DNA from: Humulus lupulus
Taxonomy: Eukaryota; Streptophyta; Magnoliopsida; Rosales; Cannabaceae
NCBI RefSeq assembly: GCF_963169125.1
Contig: NC_084801.1
Coordinates: 72,543,696 to 72,607,695, forward strand
DNA: 64,000 nt
Direction of reading: 5' to 3'
Notes under the pieces: model-generated
Told to the model about the DNA's origin: nothing
Database searches by the model: none
Seen by the model: only the letters and a program-made list of their open reading frames with translations
Translations under genes and position numbers: made by a program
Shown here: positions 43,041 to 55,440 of the stretch, piece after piece
Layout: every line of letters starts with the position of its first letter
Position numbering within the stretch: the first letter of the stretch is position 1

Positions 43041-44101
43041 ATATATCTCAGTCCATCTGTATTATAAATTAATCGAGATAATACATCAGCATAATAATTA
43101 TCTTTTCCTTTAATATGTTCACTAATAGGATTATATCCTTTAATAATAACATTATTAAGGAATTTTGCCCATCTATTAGTCATTAATTTTTTATTATTTT
43201 GCCTCATTTTTTCATAAAGGCTTACTATTGCTTGTCAATCTATTATAATAGTAAATTATTTTTTACTAATTAAATAAAGATTGAATGCATCTATGGAATA
43301 TTCAATTGCCATTATTTCAACATAATACTAGTACTACTTTTTTCTTTGTACTGTCCTGAAGCATATCTTGAAATGTCTTTAGTATCTTAATTAGAATATT
43401 TACTATAGTCTTTTTCTTTAATACTGCTCCCCATCCCTTATCACATCAATCTGTTTCTATTATAAAAATAGTCAGTTATTAATGAAAGGGACAATTTTTG
43501 TAAGTGTTTTACTACTTCTTTGATTTTCTTTATTAGTTTAATATCTTCATTATTGAAGTATCTTTGACCATTAAGTATGGTCTTATTATATAAAGGCCCA
43601 AGTAATTTTTATATATTCTTAATATATTGACGGGCATAATTTAAAAATCAAAGAAATTGTTTAATACTTTTTAAATCTACAAACTTTTTAGGGAAATCTA
43701 GTATCTTTTTACTAATATGATCTTGTAATATTATTTTGACTTTTCCTATTTCAGATCCTAAAAATTTCATATATTATTTTCCTAATTCCATTTTCTTTTT
43801 GCTAAGAATGAAACGATATTGTTCAAATTTTTTAAAAACTTGTTTTAAATGGTACTCATGTTCCTTATAATCATTGCTAAATAGTAGAATATCGTCAATA
43901 TATACTAAACAATAACTTAATTCATAAAATATTTTATCCATTCTTATCTGAAATATTACTGGGGCATTTTTAAGTCCCATTGGCATTACTAACCATTCAA
44001 ATAATCCTTGTGGGCGGAAAAATGTTGTCAAGGGAATACTAGCTTTTGCAATTTTTATTTGGTAGAAACTTGATTTTAAGTCAAATTTACTAAAAACTCT
44101 A
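43041..44101 (-). pseudogene. Endogenous pararetrovirus RT (C-terminal part) and RNase H, minus strand
   Basis: Minus strand. RNase H end near 43060-43330 (AIEYSIDAFNLYLISKK, EHIKGKDNYYADVLSRL) and RT open at 43774-44031 (VMPMGLKNAPVIFQIRMDKI and YIDDILLFS). The order on the minus strand is RT then RNase H, as in Caulimoviridae. Several stops between the two. It is cut at 44101 by a solo LTR. Defective. Confidence 0.8.
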
Positions 44102-45219
44102 TGTTGATGCTCAAAATCTCATCAAGGAAAAACACGCAGTTTACAAGGTGTGGATGCTAAGATGTCATAGCCTTGCACGGCCCCGCTCAGATGCTTAGGC
44201 GCGAGGCGACATGGCCTCGCTTGGCCTCGCGAGTTGCTTAGGCCACACTTCCCTAGTGGCCTCGCGAGAAGGTCTCGGCCACACCGCCATAGTGGCCTCG
44301 CGAGATGCCTAGGCCACGCCACCCAAAGGGCCTCGCGAGATGCCTAGGCCACACCTCCCAAGTGGCCTCGCGAGATGCCTAGGCCACACCTCCCAAGTGG
44401 CCTCGCGAGATGCCTAGGGCACGCCACCCAAAGGGCCTCACGAGATGCCTAGGCCACACCTCCCAAGTGGCCTCGCGAGAAGGTCTCGGCCACACCACCA
44501 AAGTGGCCTCGCGAGATGCCTAGGCCACGCCACCCAAAGGGCCTCGCGAGATGCCTAGGCCACACCTCCCAAGTGGCCTCGCGAGATGCGTCCATAGTTT
44601 CGCCCATGGCCTCGCCCATGGCCTCGCCCATGGCCTTGGAGGCGAGAATACTCACAAGGGGCACGGTACATGCATGAGTATGGAATGTGCCTACAAACCT
44701 AAAGAAGTCAGAGTACGGATATAGTACCCCTACCAGACAAGTAGTGGGAACGCCAGGAGTGGGTATGCAAGGATAGGAGTTATGGTCCGTACGTGTACGG
44801 CCATAGGTCAGAGCCGACACCACTACCCCCTGCGCCACTACGCCTGCCACCACGCGTTAGACATGGGTACCGACAAGTAGTGGAGACATCCTCCTGACAC
44901 CTACTTCTGTACGGGATGTACGACCACAACCTCTGAAGCCACTCCTCTGACACAGTACGTATGTACCACTTGGTCCCCTGGACCACTATGTATCTAAGGC
45001 CATTAGAGCCTACTATAAAATGGACCCTAAGACCACCTGAAAGGGGGTTGGAAATTTAACTGTAGCAAAGACATTAGTGTGAATGAGATACTGAATTCTC
45101 CATTGTTGTTATTCCATTGTTCTTGAGTTATTGTTCAAGTTTTCATAGCTTTCCAATTAGCGATTTTAATTTGATAATTTTTCCAACTTAACTTCGTTGA
45201 CGAGTTCACACCGTCAACA
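44102..45219 (+). mobile_element. Solo LTR with internal 35-bp tandem repeat
   Basis: 1118 bp, TGTTGATG...CCGTCAACA, with the perfect TSD CTCTA at 44097-44101 and 45220-45224. Plus orientation by its TATAAAA at 45014-45020 and CA end. A family not otherwise seen in the window. The left third is very GC-rich, in strong contrast to the AT-rich viral flank. Confidence 0.95.
44205..44620. repeat. 35-bp GC-rich tandem repeat
   Basis: About 11 units of GGCCTCGCGAGATGCCTAGG plus CCACACCTCCCAAGT or a variant. Each unit holds the palindromes TCGCGA and CCTAGG. It ends in a triple CCCATGGCCTCG near 44605-44630. Overlapping ORFs in all frames are by-products of the repeat. Confidence 0.9.
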
Positions 45220-45224
45220 CTCTA

Positions 45225-46447
45225 CAACATTGTATTTTATTTATTAAAACAACTTTATTAGTAATATTATAAATGTTGTCTTCAGTATTATCATTTAATC
45301 TTTTATAATTTATTACCATTCTACTTTTTCCCCTATCTATTTCTCTATGATTTCTTACTAGAAAAGCAGGATTCCTATATGGTGAGTCTCTATGTCTATT
45401 AATTTATTTTTTAATAATTGGTCAATATGATCCTTAAAATCTTCTATGTGTATATGATTAAATTTTAGTGCTTGACCAATTATTTTATAATATAGATTTT
45501 TCATTAATAATTTACATATTGGATTATCATTTTGTTTTAAATTTTTCATACTATCTCCGATATTTCCTTGTTTTCTAGTTTATATGTTAAATGTTCTATA
45601 TCATTACTAAATATTAAGTTGTATAATACTTTTCCTGTTTTTATTTCTCTATCTACTTTTTTTCTTTTACTAGATCTACTAATTCATTTTCTTCTATTAA
45701 ATTTTTACATGATCCTAATATTTTACAGTTACATTGGGTATTTTCTAAATGACTAGGATTTTCTAAATTACTAGCATAGCCACCACGCTTCCGCAACAAC
45801 TCTGATTGAATGGGTATAATACTATCCATTTTATAAATATTAACATAGTCTTCAGTAATGTTAATGCCTCCATTTTGTTATAATAGAAAATCTAATCCTA
45901 TAATAGTATCTATATTATTCATTTTTAAGCCTCTGAGCCATACTTGGCCTGATTGATATTCGTTACTATAATCATTACAATTACTAAAGAATCAAAATTT
46001 ACAAGTGTCAAGATAATATTTATATTCAAAAGTATTTTTATTCATTTGTTGAGCTAGTCTTGGTGTACTAGATGTTTTTCAATATTTTTTAGGTATTGGT
46101 GTACTATCCATTACTACGGAACTACATCATGTGTTAATAAAATAGATTATTTCTATTTGTATATCTTTATGGACAAATAATCCTTTTACTATTAGACTGT
46201 ATAGATTACTAGTATTACAAATTAAATGTATAGCATCTATTAGTTCAGTTTGCTCTTCTTGATTATTTATGGTTATTTATGGTACTATTAATTTGTTGAT
46301 AATTTATTATTTCTTCTTCTAATAGTGCTACTCTATTTTCAAGTGTTCTAATTATTTATTCTATTATTAAATTTCTATTAATTTTATTAACTTGACTGAC
46401 TTCTCCTATATTAGTTTGATATAAATTATTAATACATTTAATGCACA
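45225..46447 (-). pseudogene. Endogenous pararetrovirus protease and RT start, minus strand
   Basis: The minus-strand continuation of the viral segment after the solo LTR. The N-terminal RT region is open at 45358-45549 (KLLMKNLYYKIIG, LKFNHIHIEDFKDHIDQLL). Upstream, the protease-like part contains LRGLKMNNIDTIIGLDFLL near 45900, the usual position of the retropepsin C-terminal motif. A short heptad-like stretch (LENRVALLEEEI) lies near 46330. Stops are frequent. Beyond 46447 it is joined to copia gag. Defective. Confidence 0.7.
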
Positions 46448-47650
46448 TTTCTTCAAAACCTGTTTTCTCATCACAGGTGCTTTCCTTAGTGAGAGGTGTA
46501 GGTTGTTCATCCTTGAATGCATGGTCTAAATCCATACATCCCAGAACTATAAGTAAGTTTCTTTTCCAATCCCTAAAATTTGTCCCATTAAGCATATGAA
46601 TAGAATTAATAATAGCAGATATTGAGGCAGCAAAAGATGAATTAGTTGAATATAGAACAAAACAAACAAAAAAAGCTCACATCAATATGCATAATCAAAC
46701 AATAAATTCAAAAATTGGTTAATCCTATCTCAAGATACCAAGCACAAAATTAATATTAAGTCATTGGATAACAATATTAACTGTAAGAAATACTTTTCTT
46801 GTACAAATAAAACATTGAAAATAAATTATGTCAAACAATAAGTCAATCATTGGACTGACATATTGCTCACAAACAGTATCTTATAATTGTCACACATTTA
46901 TCACTGCACGTGTTCATGAAATTCGGCCAGATATCAGCTAACCTTTGTGTTTGTTAATAAATGCAAGAATTGTAGACACACAATCATCTTGATATTTTAA
47001 ATATATTAATCTACATAAAAGAGATCACTTTGGTGACATATTGTTTGAAGTTATCTATTTAAAAATTTAGACATTCTTAAGAAGCCAATATATATATACC
47101 ATAATCGTGTATATATTAACAAAAGTAAAAGTTAAAGCAATGATTATATAAAACAAAAACTCTTACAAAATCATTTATAGTCGTTTATATATATTATGAT
47201 ATTATCACAAATAGAGAACAGTAATCCGAAAATCATCAACAATAAAAAGTCCATATATCATACATAAAACATGTACCGAAGCCAAAACCATATGAGATGT
47301 TAAAAGCAAGTGATTTATAAATCATCAATGTCCACGGGAAAAATGTATATGGCAGTAAAGAAACATATCAACACATCATAGAAAGAGATAAGAATCACTT
47401 TTGATCCACAACAAAACCTACAGTTGTAATATTATGTACAAAACAGAGATGTGCCACTGATTACAAAAACCATATAATTAAAATATACCCATATTGTCGA
47501 TTTAAAAAAATAAAAACAAACCGAGAAATTAATTTCAATGACAATAATATTCAGAAAAATCAAAACCCTAATTTTAGAAAATCTCCAATTTTTTATGAAT
47601 AAAATAACCAAATCTTAAACTAATCCAACAAACTTGGCTCTGATACCACT
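46448..47650 (-). pseudogene. Copia gag fragment and leader (copy 2)
   Basis: Minus strand, second copy of the sequence at 1870-3066. Gag reads MLNGTNFRDWKRNLLIVLGC and KDEQPTPLTKES and stops being copia near 46450, where pararetroviral sequence takes over in the same apparent ORF. Relative to copy 1 there is an extra ~50 bp (near 46925-46975). The primer-binding site at 47637-47648 is a perfect complement of TGGTATCAGAGC. Confidence 0.8.
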
Positions 47651-47995
47651 TGTTAGGATTATTAATCACTCAAGCAACATGCATAAATATCAATATTTCA
47701 ATACATAATCCCAAATCCTTATCATGTTACTAAAAGTGGTTTAATATAAAATCCTAAATCATATTTCTATAGATCATTTGCTAAGTCTATGAAGAAGATG
47801 AACATGAAAGCAGAAGTACTAACCTGAGGCCATTGTTGGAGATTGCACAGAGGGTTTAGATCTTCCTATATAATATGTATCACTATGAGAGAAGATTCTC
47901 TCTTTTCTTCTCTGTTAATGGGATTCCAGACATAATAGAATGATACATATATATAGGGGACCACAACCCTAATTTATAATAAGTGATTTCCAATT
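47651..47995 (-). repeat. Copia 5' LTR (copy 2)
   Basis: The minus strand ends CCTAACA two bases before the PBS. The TATA-like region near 47940-47955 corresponds to that of copy 1. The outer end is not defined; a deletion relative to copy 1 lies near 48000. Confidence 0.6.
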
Positions 47996-48664
47996 TTGCC
48001 CAGGAAATCCATGACCACCACATGGTAATATAGGGCAAGACAAACACTTGGTAATATGGCTCGTGGACGTTCCACATCAAATGGTATTTCTATTTCTTCC
48101 AAGCTATGTATTATCCCAATTACCCTTACCTATAAGAAGACGAGCAACTAGGTTAGGAAGTTCATCCTTTCTTTCTCGGTCTGCCTGATTATTCTGAGGA
48201 TGTTCATGTCGATGATTCTTCTCTCTAGATGCCACTGGTGTATTAAGAGTTACAGTCCTGACAGAGCGACGGACATTAGTACACGGCTGCTCTCGGGATA
48301 TAGTGTACTAGGAGCCACTTTCCCTATCACCACCCTAAGTTAAGCATTTTCTAGCTAGACTTGTCCAACATAATGTGAAAAAACGTTAACTTCTCTTTGT
48401 GGTTGTGTTGATGAACTCCCCATGGCCTAATTGTTTTCTATGTTGGGTTAGGAACGTTTATTAGCAAATCGAAAGGTTCCCTCTTATGTTCGAATATAAG
48501 TTACGTACTCCCTTTGATCCGCCAGTAGGATCGATTCTTCTTCATGTGCTGACCTTCTAGTAACCATAACCATTATTATAACAAAGACTTCCTAGAAAAT
48601 TATAATTGACCTATAAAATTAAGTTTAGAGATGAAGCCTATAACTCTCAATAAAATCATCAAAT
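47996..48664 (-). pseudogene. Truncated Tat-like gag fragment (copy 2)
   Basis: Same fragment and same junction as 3451-4111, in the same orientation and order. It has more stops than copy 1. No functional product. Confidence 0.5.
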
Positions 48665-49062
48665 TGTTGACAGGGTTTTTCGTGAACTTAGAATTTCGAA
48701 AAAAATTATGAGTTTAGGCATGAATAAACTGAATAAAAGAAAATAATTAAATCATACTATAAATTTTACGTGGTTTACTGATTAAAATCTACCTAGTCCA
48801 TAATTCATTGTTATTTATGAGTGTTTTTCTTAGAGACAATTATCTGGAATAATTTCTTCAGTGATTTGGTACAATTTAAAAACGTCTTTTTTCCTATTCA
48901 TTCCATCTCTATATATACTGGAAGATGAATAGGTTTAGGCAATACCTCTTTCTGAGTAACTACCCAAAATTACAATATATCAATGTTAATTAATTACAAT
49001 TGATACATAAATGGGATCCTTTCTTATTGAAGAGTAAATCCCTTATCTTGAGGGATTTGCAT
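48665..49062 (-). repeat. Tat-like LTR (copy 2), cut by element D
   Basis: Starts TGTTGACAGGGTTTTTCGTG on the plus strand, homologous to 4112-4512. It ends GAGGGATTTGCAT, where element D begins. The 5 bp TGCAT is the expected left half of D's target duplication. Confidence 0.6.
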
Positions 49063-51456
49063 TGTGATGACCCAAAATCACTAATAAGGCCTAAGGGCCT
49101 TGATTAGCATGCCAGGAGAGCATAAGTGATATAATTTTGATTAAATGTTTAAATGCGTGATTATGAGGCATGCATGATTCATATGATGATATGTTATATG
49201 CATGTGGGCCCTATATAGCTTATAAGGGCATATTTGTAACTTTGGCCCGCTAAAGGCATAAATGTGATTATATGTGATAAATTGTTGAGACCACATTATT
49301 ATGTTGATATATTTGCAGTATTTGTCTCGAGACGATCCTAGTAAGCGGATTACCGAAATAGTCACAGCAGGGTTTAATACCCGGCTCGAGGGGAGCCTCG
49401 GGTACTTTTGGGAATTCATAGAATGTCTTGGGAATTATTAGATTTTGAATAAATAATTGGTAATTAAATGGATGACGGGATTAATTGGTAAATATTAGGA
49501 ACATTTGAGGAATTAGTGGGAACTAGGGGAAAATTACTATTTTACCCTTTAATACCCTTAGAAGACTAGAAGGCTTGAGGGGCATAATAGTCTTTTCATA
49601 GGCAAGGGTTATACTCAGTAAACACTTAGAACTAAAACATAAAGAAGTAGAAACTTCATGTTCATTCTCTCATCTCTCTCACAATTTTATTCTCTCTCTT
49701 TCTCATTTGTGCCTTGAAGTTAAGGATGAAAAGGGCAGGGAACTTAGGCCTAATCTGGGAATTCTTTGAAGGAAAGTGGAAGGGGAGGACTTGAACTAAG
49801 CTGAAGGAAAAGTCTAAGGGAGCAACCTGGGAATTAAGCTGGAACTAAGAGAGAATTCAAGCTAGGAATACCCAGAGGAATTGTGAAGGAATTTCGTTGC
49901 CATTTTAGGTAAGCATTTTTGTTAGAGTCTCTGAATTATGTTAGAATTATGTTGAGGCTTCAGCTTCCTTAAGGACTTGTTTTGTTAGTTATTTCTGGGT
50001 TGAATTTGGGTGCTAGTGAGAGAGTGAATTTCCACTGAATTGGAGTATTGATTTTAGAATAATTGTTAGGAATTTTATGATTAAGTATGTGATTAAAGGT
50101 CCTAGCTCGTATTTAGGCTTGGTTGTGCTTTGGAGGTCTGATTAGGATAAGGTTCAGGGAAAATTGGCTGGGAGAAGCATGTGAAAAACCAATAATTTAT
50201 GGGCTTGAATGGGCGCGCTACGACCCAGCCCTGGGGCGCCGCGACGCGTGTGGCCATTTGGCCCTAGGATGCTCTCTGAGATTGGGTCGCGCCGCGACCC
50301 ACGAAACCAAGTCGCGGCCCGCCTCCCCTTTGGCTTGGGTCTTACCCTTTGACTTGGGGGCAAGTCGCAACCCACTAAGCCAGGTCACGACCCACCTGGG
50401 GATTTTAGCCTTATAGTGGTTTTTAGAATTTGTAAGGCATCACGGTTCAAACCTAGGTGCTCGGAACAATTTCTACAACCTAGTTTATTAGAAATTGAGG
50501 TCCCGGAGGCTAGTTTCTGTCACCTAAGTATTTTTTTTGGATTGGAAGTTAATAATTACCCATTGGATACTGTGACTAGGTTTATCGCCAAGGCTCGGGA
50601 CTGAGGATCATGCTCGGGACCATTCCATTATCTCCGTTCATAATTAAAGGTAAGAAAACTGGATTCTTGATTGGTTGTAACGGAACTGAGTTTCCCAATG
50701 TTTAATTATGTATATTGTATGGCTAAATGAATGATTTGACATATGGCAATGAACGACCTAAGAGAGTTAGGGGCTGTAATTTGTGGGCATGATTCGGCTT
50801 GGCCATTGTGAGCCAGAATCACCTAGATAAACACTGGACTCGACCTAAGCGAGTCAGAGTCAGTGGATTAAACAAAGGGTACAGCCTAAGTGCGTCGACC
50901 TTGAGTATTCCATGTTGATTGAGATGAATTGTTGAATATGAATGTTTATTGTTGTTAGCCTGATGGTGTGGCTTGTTGAATATCTGGTTAACTGTCTTGT
51001 GAATTAATTGATTATCATCATTGATTATGTATTATTGCTATGGTTTTGTTGCTGGGCCTTGGCTCGCGGGTGCTTCGTGGTGCACGTAAAGGCAATGGTA
51101 AGCTGGACCAACCATGAGTTGGAGATCTCTAGGGCGAGGTGTACATTGTCAGCTGCTCGTCCACCACAGCCGAGGGAAAGTAAAGGGACAGAAGCCTAAA
51201 ACTTGTATTTTTCCTTTCGAGTGGCCACTGATTGTATATAACTTTGAGAATTTGTAAATGGTCTCTTAAACCTTGTTTTTGGGATCTTATGTACCATTCA
51301 TTTATTTAATGAAAATTAATCGTTTATGATCAAAATCTTTTAACCCTAACCTTATTATGACTTTAGGATCACATTTTTATTCAAATGACTTGAATAACAA
51401 GTCTTGCACTATTTTAAATACACAGATTAACGGTCTTGGTTATCTAGGGCGTTACA
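49063..51456 (+). repeat. Element D 5' LTR
   Basis: 2394 bp, TGTGATGACCC...GGGCGTTACA. The start is TGTAACGACCC in the family member at 31905; the differences are transitions, as expected from cytosine methylation and deamination. A GC-rich palindromic block (GGGTCGCGCCGCGACCC and relatives) lies at 50210-50400. ORFs inside are incidental. Confidence 0.93.
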
Positions 51457-51841
51457 ACTTGGTATCAGAGCGATCTAGGTTTAAGGGTTCCTGAAGACTA
51501 GCTCGACATGTACACTCGCTACAAAAGACAAGTTCGACTCTCGATTTGGTAATTTTATACATGTGATTATATGCTTAAGTGCTTGAATGAAATATAAATT
51601 CTTTACAGCATGATTAATAGGCCGCATGAGTTACTGATAAGGCTTGGCCCTTGACTACTGTGTGATGATATTGACGCATGCTTATTAGCATCACTATTGT
51701 GTGTGAGTGAGTATTGAAATTATTACTTGCATCTTGATTGCTTGTGATTTGTTGAGTTCCAATGGTGGACTATGGAAAGATTGTACCCTGTCATCATTGC
51801 CTGACTACCGAGTCATTGATTGTAGATAAACTTTGATAGTT

Positions 51842-52620
51842 ATGCATCAAAGGCGATCTACACGACCAGCCGGAACAAGGTCATAGGCTAGAGATGATGA
51901 CCAGGGCCAAAACCCTCTACCAGTCCCTGAGAACTGGCAGCAGATACTTGTAGACATGCAAGCTCGGTTACAGAGTTATGAAGAGCAGATTTGCTTACTA
52001 AGACAGTAGGCTCCATCAGGGAGTGTTGCATGTATTGTGCCACCTGTTATGGCACTAGTTGTACAGGCACCTAAGATTTGGAACAGATGGGAGCCCTTGT
52101 ATGAGCGATTTAGGAGGCAGTGTCCTCCAACCTTTGAGGGAGGACCTATTCAACTGAAGGTTGAACAATGGATGGGTATGATTACTTCTATCTTGGATTT
52201 CATGAGGGTAGAAGGTAATGACAAGGTGGCTTGTGCCACCAATATGCTTAGAGAGGATGCCTGTATTTGGTGGGAAGTGGCATCACAGACTAGAGATATT
52301 TCCACTTTGAATTGGGATGGGTTTAGGGATCTGTTCAACCAGAAGTATTACAATGTTTCCATTTAGGTCGCGAAGATAAATGAATTCATATGATTGGTAC
52401 AGTGCGGTATGACAGTTACAGAGTATGCCTTGAAGTTTGATAGGCTCACGAAGTCTTCATCATATTTGGTTCCTACAGATGCGGCCAGACATGATAGATT
52501 CGTCTGGGGGCTCAATTCTATGATAGCCTGGGATGTGAGGATTACCTCAGTACCACGGCAGATCACTTACTGCTGAAGAGACAGAAAACAAGATCTGGAG
52601 GGCGAGCACTACGAGACGGG
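51842..52620 (+). pseudogene. Element D gag
   Basis: Plus strand from ATG at 51842 (MHQRRSTRPAGTRS, then a TAG). The frame continues with further stops through the retrotransposon Gag domain (RFRRQCPPTFEGGPIQLKVE, CIWWEVASQTRDISTLNWDG, FRDLFNQKYYNVSI). A TAG at 52364 is followed in frame by EYALKFDRLTKSSSYLVPTD. A frameshift lies between 52576 and 52635. It would form the particle shell. Non-functional. Confidence 0.88.
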
Positions 52621-53456
52621 ATGTTCGCAGGGCAGTGCCTCCATCCACAGGGTTTGGTAGGGGCAGAGGGCCCAATGATCTGAAGAGGAAGACCCCTGAC
52701 ACTTTGACCACTGCTGTTCCTGATAGGAGGGGTCGCGGTGTTCAGGGTCACTGCCAGAGAGGCAATGAGGCATTGAGGAATTACCCTGAGTGCACGAGGT
52801 GCAGGAAGCGCCGTTTGGGCGAATGTCGGGTAAAGGCTTGCTATCTATGCGGGGTGGTGGGACACCTCAAGAAAGACTGCCCAATAGCAAAGAAAGAGGA
52901 AGTAGGGAAGGTGGACAGCTTGACTCTAGCTCGAGTGTTCACCCTGACGCAGGCAGGGGCTGAGGCTAGTCCCTCGGTGGTGATAGGTCAGCTTTCTAGC
53001 ACTGGCTCTCCTTTCACTGTATTGATTGACTCTGGTGCTACACATTCATTTGTTTCTACTAAGGTAATTGTTAGACTCTGTAGAACTAGTGAGTATTATA
53101 CTTTGGGGCTCGGGACTATATTGCCTACAGAGGAACTGGTGGTGTCTAGGAGATGGATTAAAGCACTGCAAGTGATGGTTGATGGTAGGGAGCTACTAGT
53201 AGACTTGATTGAGTTAGGTATGGATGATTTTGACATGATTCTTGGGATGGATTGGTTGGTCAGATATGGGGCTACCATTGATTGTAGGAAGAAGATGGTG
53301 ACCTTTGAGCCTGAGGGAGAGGATCCCTTTGTTTTTGTGGGTGCGGTGCATGGACCTCGCATACCCATGATATCAGCATTGAGAGCTAAAGACCTATTAC
53401 AGGGAGGTTGTATATGTTTTCTACCTAGTGTGTGGATACTACCAGAGTTTTTCTAG
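52621..53456 (+). pseudogene. Element D nucleocapsid zinc knuckle and aspartic protease
   Basis: A long open frame (52635-53456, 273 codons from a GTG). The zinc knuckle CYLCGVVGHLKKDC (C-X2-C-X4-H-X4-C) is at 52839-52880. The protease has VLIDSGATHSFVST with the catalytic Asp at about 53026, and DFDMILGMDWLVRYGATIDC as C-terminal motif. This domain looks intact apart from its frame relation to gag and RT, both of which need a shift. It ends at a TAG where the RT frame has already begun (53432). Confidence 0.88.
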
Positions 53457-54820
53457 TATGGCCAGGAGAGACCAGATTAGTACGTGCGTTCTTCGATGTG
53501 TTTCCTAAAGATTTACCAAGGTTGTCCCCACACAAGGAGATTCAGTTCGTCATCGAGTTAGCGCCGGGGACAGAGTCAGTGTCGAGGTCACCATATAGGA
53601 TGGATCCAACGGAATCGAAAGAATTGAAGATACAGTTGCAGGAACTTCTTGATTTGGGGTTTATCACGCCTAGCTACTTGCCATGGGGTGCTTCGGTTTT
53701 GTTGGTGAAGAAGAAGGATGGGAATTTGAGGATGTGTATAGACTACAGGGAGTTGAACAAGTTAACCATCAAGAATAAATACCCCTTACCAAGGATCGAT
53801 GACTTGTTTGATCATCTGTAGGGAAAGACGGTGTTCTCGAAGATTGATCTCCGATCTGGTTATAAAGAGCTGAGGATCATGGACGAGGATATACCGAAGA
53901 CAACCTTCTGAAAGATGTATGGGCATTATGAGTTTCTGGTCATGTCCTTTCGTTTGACCAATGTCCCATCAATATTTATGGACTTGATGAATAGGGTGTT
54001 AAAGGACTTCTTCGATCAGTTTGTGATTGTCTTCATCGACGACATCCTAGTGTACTCCAGTTCAAAGGCAGAGCATGAACAACATCTACAACAGGTCTTC
54101 CAAAGGATGAGAGAGCACCGATTATATGCCAAGTTTAAGAAGTGTGAGTTTTGGCTACCAGAAGTGACATTCCTTGGCCACAATTTCAGTGAAAATGGGA
54201 TTAAGGTTGATCCATCAAAGATGGAGGCAGTGAGAGATTGGTCGAGGCCAAGTAACGCCTCAGAGGTTAGAAGCTTCGTTGGATTAGTGGGATATTATAG
54301 GCAGTTTGTGGAAAGGTTTTTGAAGATTGCTGCACAGATGACAGAATTGACACGGAAGAATATGAAGTTCATCTGGTCAGACAAGTGTGAGAATAACTTC
54401 CAGGGATTGAAGCGACGATTGATTACGACACATGTGTTGAGTCTCCCTTCGGATGGTGGGAAGTTCGTGGTCTATTTTGACTCATTGAGGTTGGGTTTGG
54501 GATGCGAGTTGATGCAGAATGAGAAGGTTATTACTTATGCATCACAAAAATTGGAGTATGAGCCGCGGTACCCTACCCATGATCTAGAATTGGTAGCGAT
54601 GATATTCTCAGTTAAAGTGTGGTGTTAATATCTGTATGGAGAGAAGTGTGAGATATACACCGATCATAAGAGTTTGAAGTATTTCTTCACTCTGAAGGAT
54701 ATGAATATGAGGCAGAGGCGTTGGCTGGAGCTGGTAAAGGACTTAAACTGTGACATCCTTTACCACCTAGGCAAAGCCAATGTAGTGTCATACGTGTTGA
54801 GCCGGAGGGGCCTGGGATAG
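53432..54820 (+). pseudogene. Element D reverse transcriptase and RNase H
   Basis: Plus strand, one frame with stops at 53819 (TAG), 53909 (TGA) and 54626 (TAA). It shows [40 protein letters not shown] and [14 protein letters not shown]. The catalytic [10 protein letters not shown] (54032) has both Asp residues, followed by [20 protein letters not shown] and the RNase H start [20 protein letters not shown]; the expected catalytic Asp is readable as FDS. It continues to TDHKSLKYFFTLKDMNMRQR and the RNase H end near 54810. The insertions and stops make it inactive. Confidence 0.9.
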
Positions 54821-55440
54821 TTGTTTTGCTCTGCACAAATATCGAGAGAGTTGGCAGAAGAGATGACTAGAGCGAGGATAGAATTGGTTGTGGGCCGGTT
54901 GGCCAATATTACTTTATAGTTGACCCTTCTGGAAAGGATAAAAAAGGGTCAGTTGGTAGATGCACAGTTACAGGAGGTTAGAGGGAATGTCCTAGCAGGA
55001 GTGGCTAAGGACTATTCCATTTCAGAGACTGGGTTATTGCGATATAAGGGTCGCATCTGTGTCCCGACTGATATGGGGATTAGACAAGAGATACTCGATG
55101 AATCCCACACTACACCATACACACTCCATCCAGGTACCACAAAGATATATCAGGACCTAAGGAAGTGGTATTGGTGACCTGGATGAAGAAGGATGTAGTG
55201 GAGTACATGGCCAAGTGTTTGTCCTGTCAACAGGTGAAGGCTAAGCATCAGCGGCCAGCGGGGTTGCTACATCCTTTGGGTATTCCCAAGTGGAGATGGT
55301 AGGAAATTATGATGGATTTTGTGGGATGTTTACCCTGGACATTGGGGCTGCATGACTCTGTGTGGGTGATAGTGGACAGATACACCAAGTCAACTCACTT
55401 TCTGCCAGTGAGGACGACCTATACTGTGGATCAGCTTCGA
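54821..55440 (+). pseudogene. Element D integrase, truncated
   Basis: Open 54920-55177 (MTLLERIKKGQLVDAQLQE, LLRYKGRICVPTD). The zinc-binding region has HTTPYTLHPGTTKIYQDLRK and, beyond a stop and frameshift, CLSCQQVKAKHQRP. The core starts with DFVGCLP (first catalytic Asp), ends at YTVDQLRR and is then replaced by LTR sequence of opposite orientation. The second Asp and the Glu are missing. Confidence 0.88.

Larger units (their letters stand above)
49063..55440 (+). mobile_element. Element D: chromovirus-like Ty3/gypsy (Tekay/Del-type), 3' truncated
   Basis: A long 5' LTR (49063-51456), a PBS TGGTATCAGAGC (51460-51471, initiator-Met tRNA type), then gag, protease, RT, RNase H and integrase on the plus strand. 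The integrase is cut at about 55440. Long LTRs, the iMet PBS and the pol sequence (DFVGCLPWTLGLHDSVWVIV) fit the chromovirus Tekay/Del group. No chromodomain can be checked because the 3' end is lost. Many stops. TSD TGCAT on the left only. Confidence 0.88.

Noticed and set aside
44102..44990. Minus-strand ORFs of 66-134 codons in the GC-rich LTR
   Set aside because: Products of the 35-bp repeat and its flank inside a solo LTR; no start or domain support.
50123..50604. ORFs of 62-97 codons at 50123-50604
   Set aside because: They lie within the element D 5' LTR over its palindromic GC block, and no homologue appears in the LTR at 31905.
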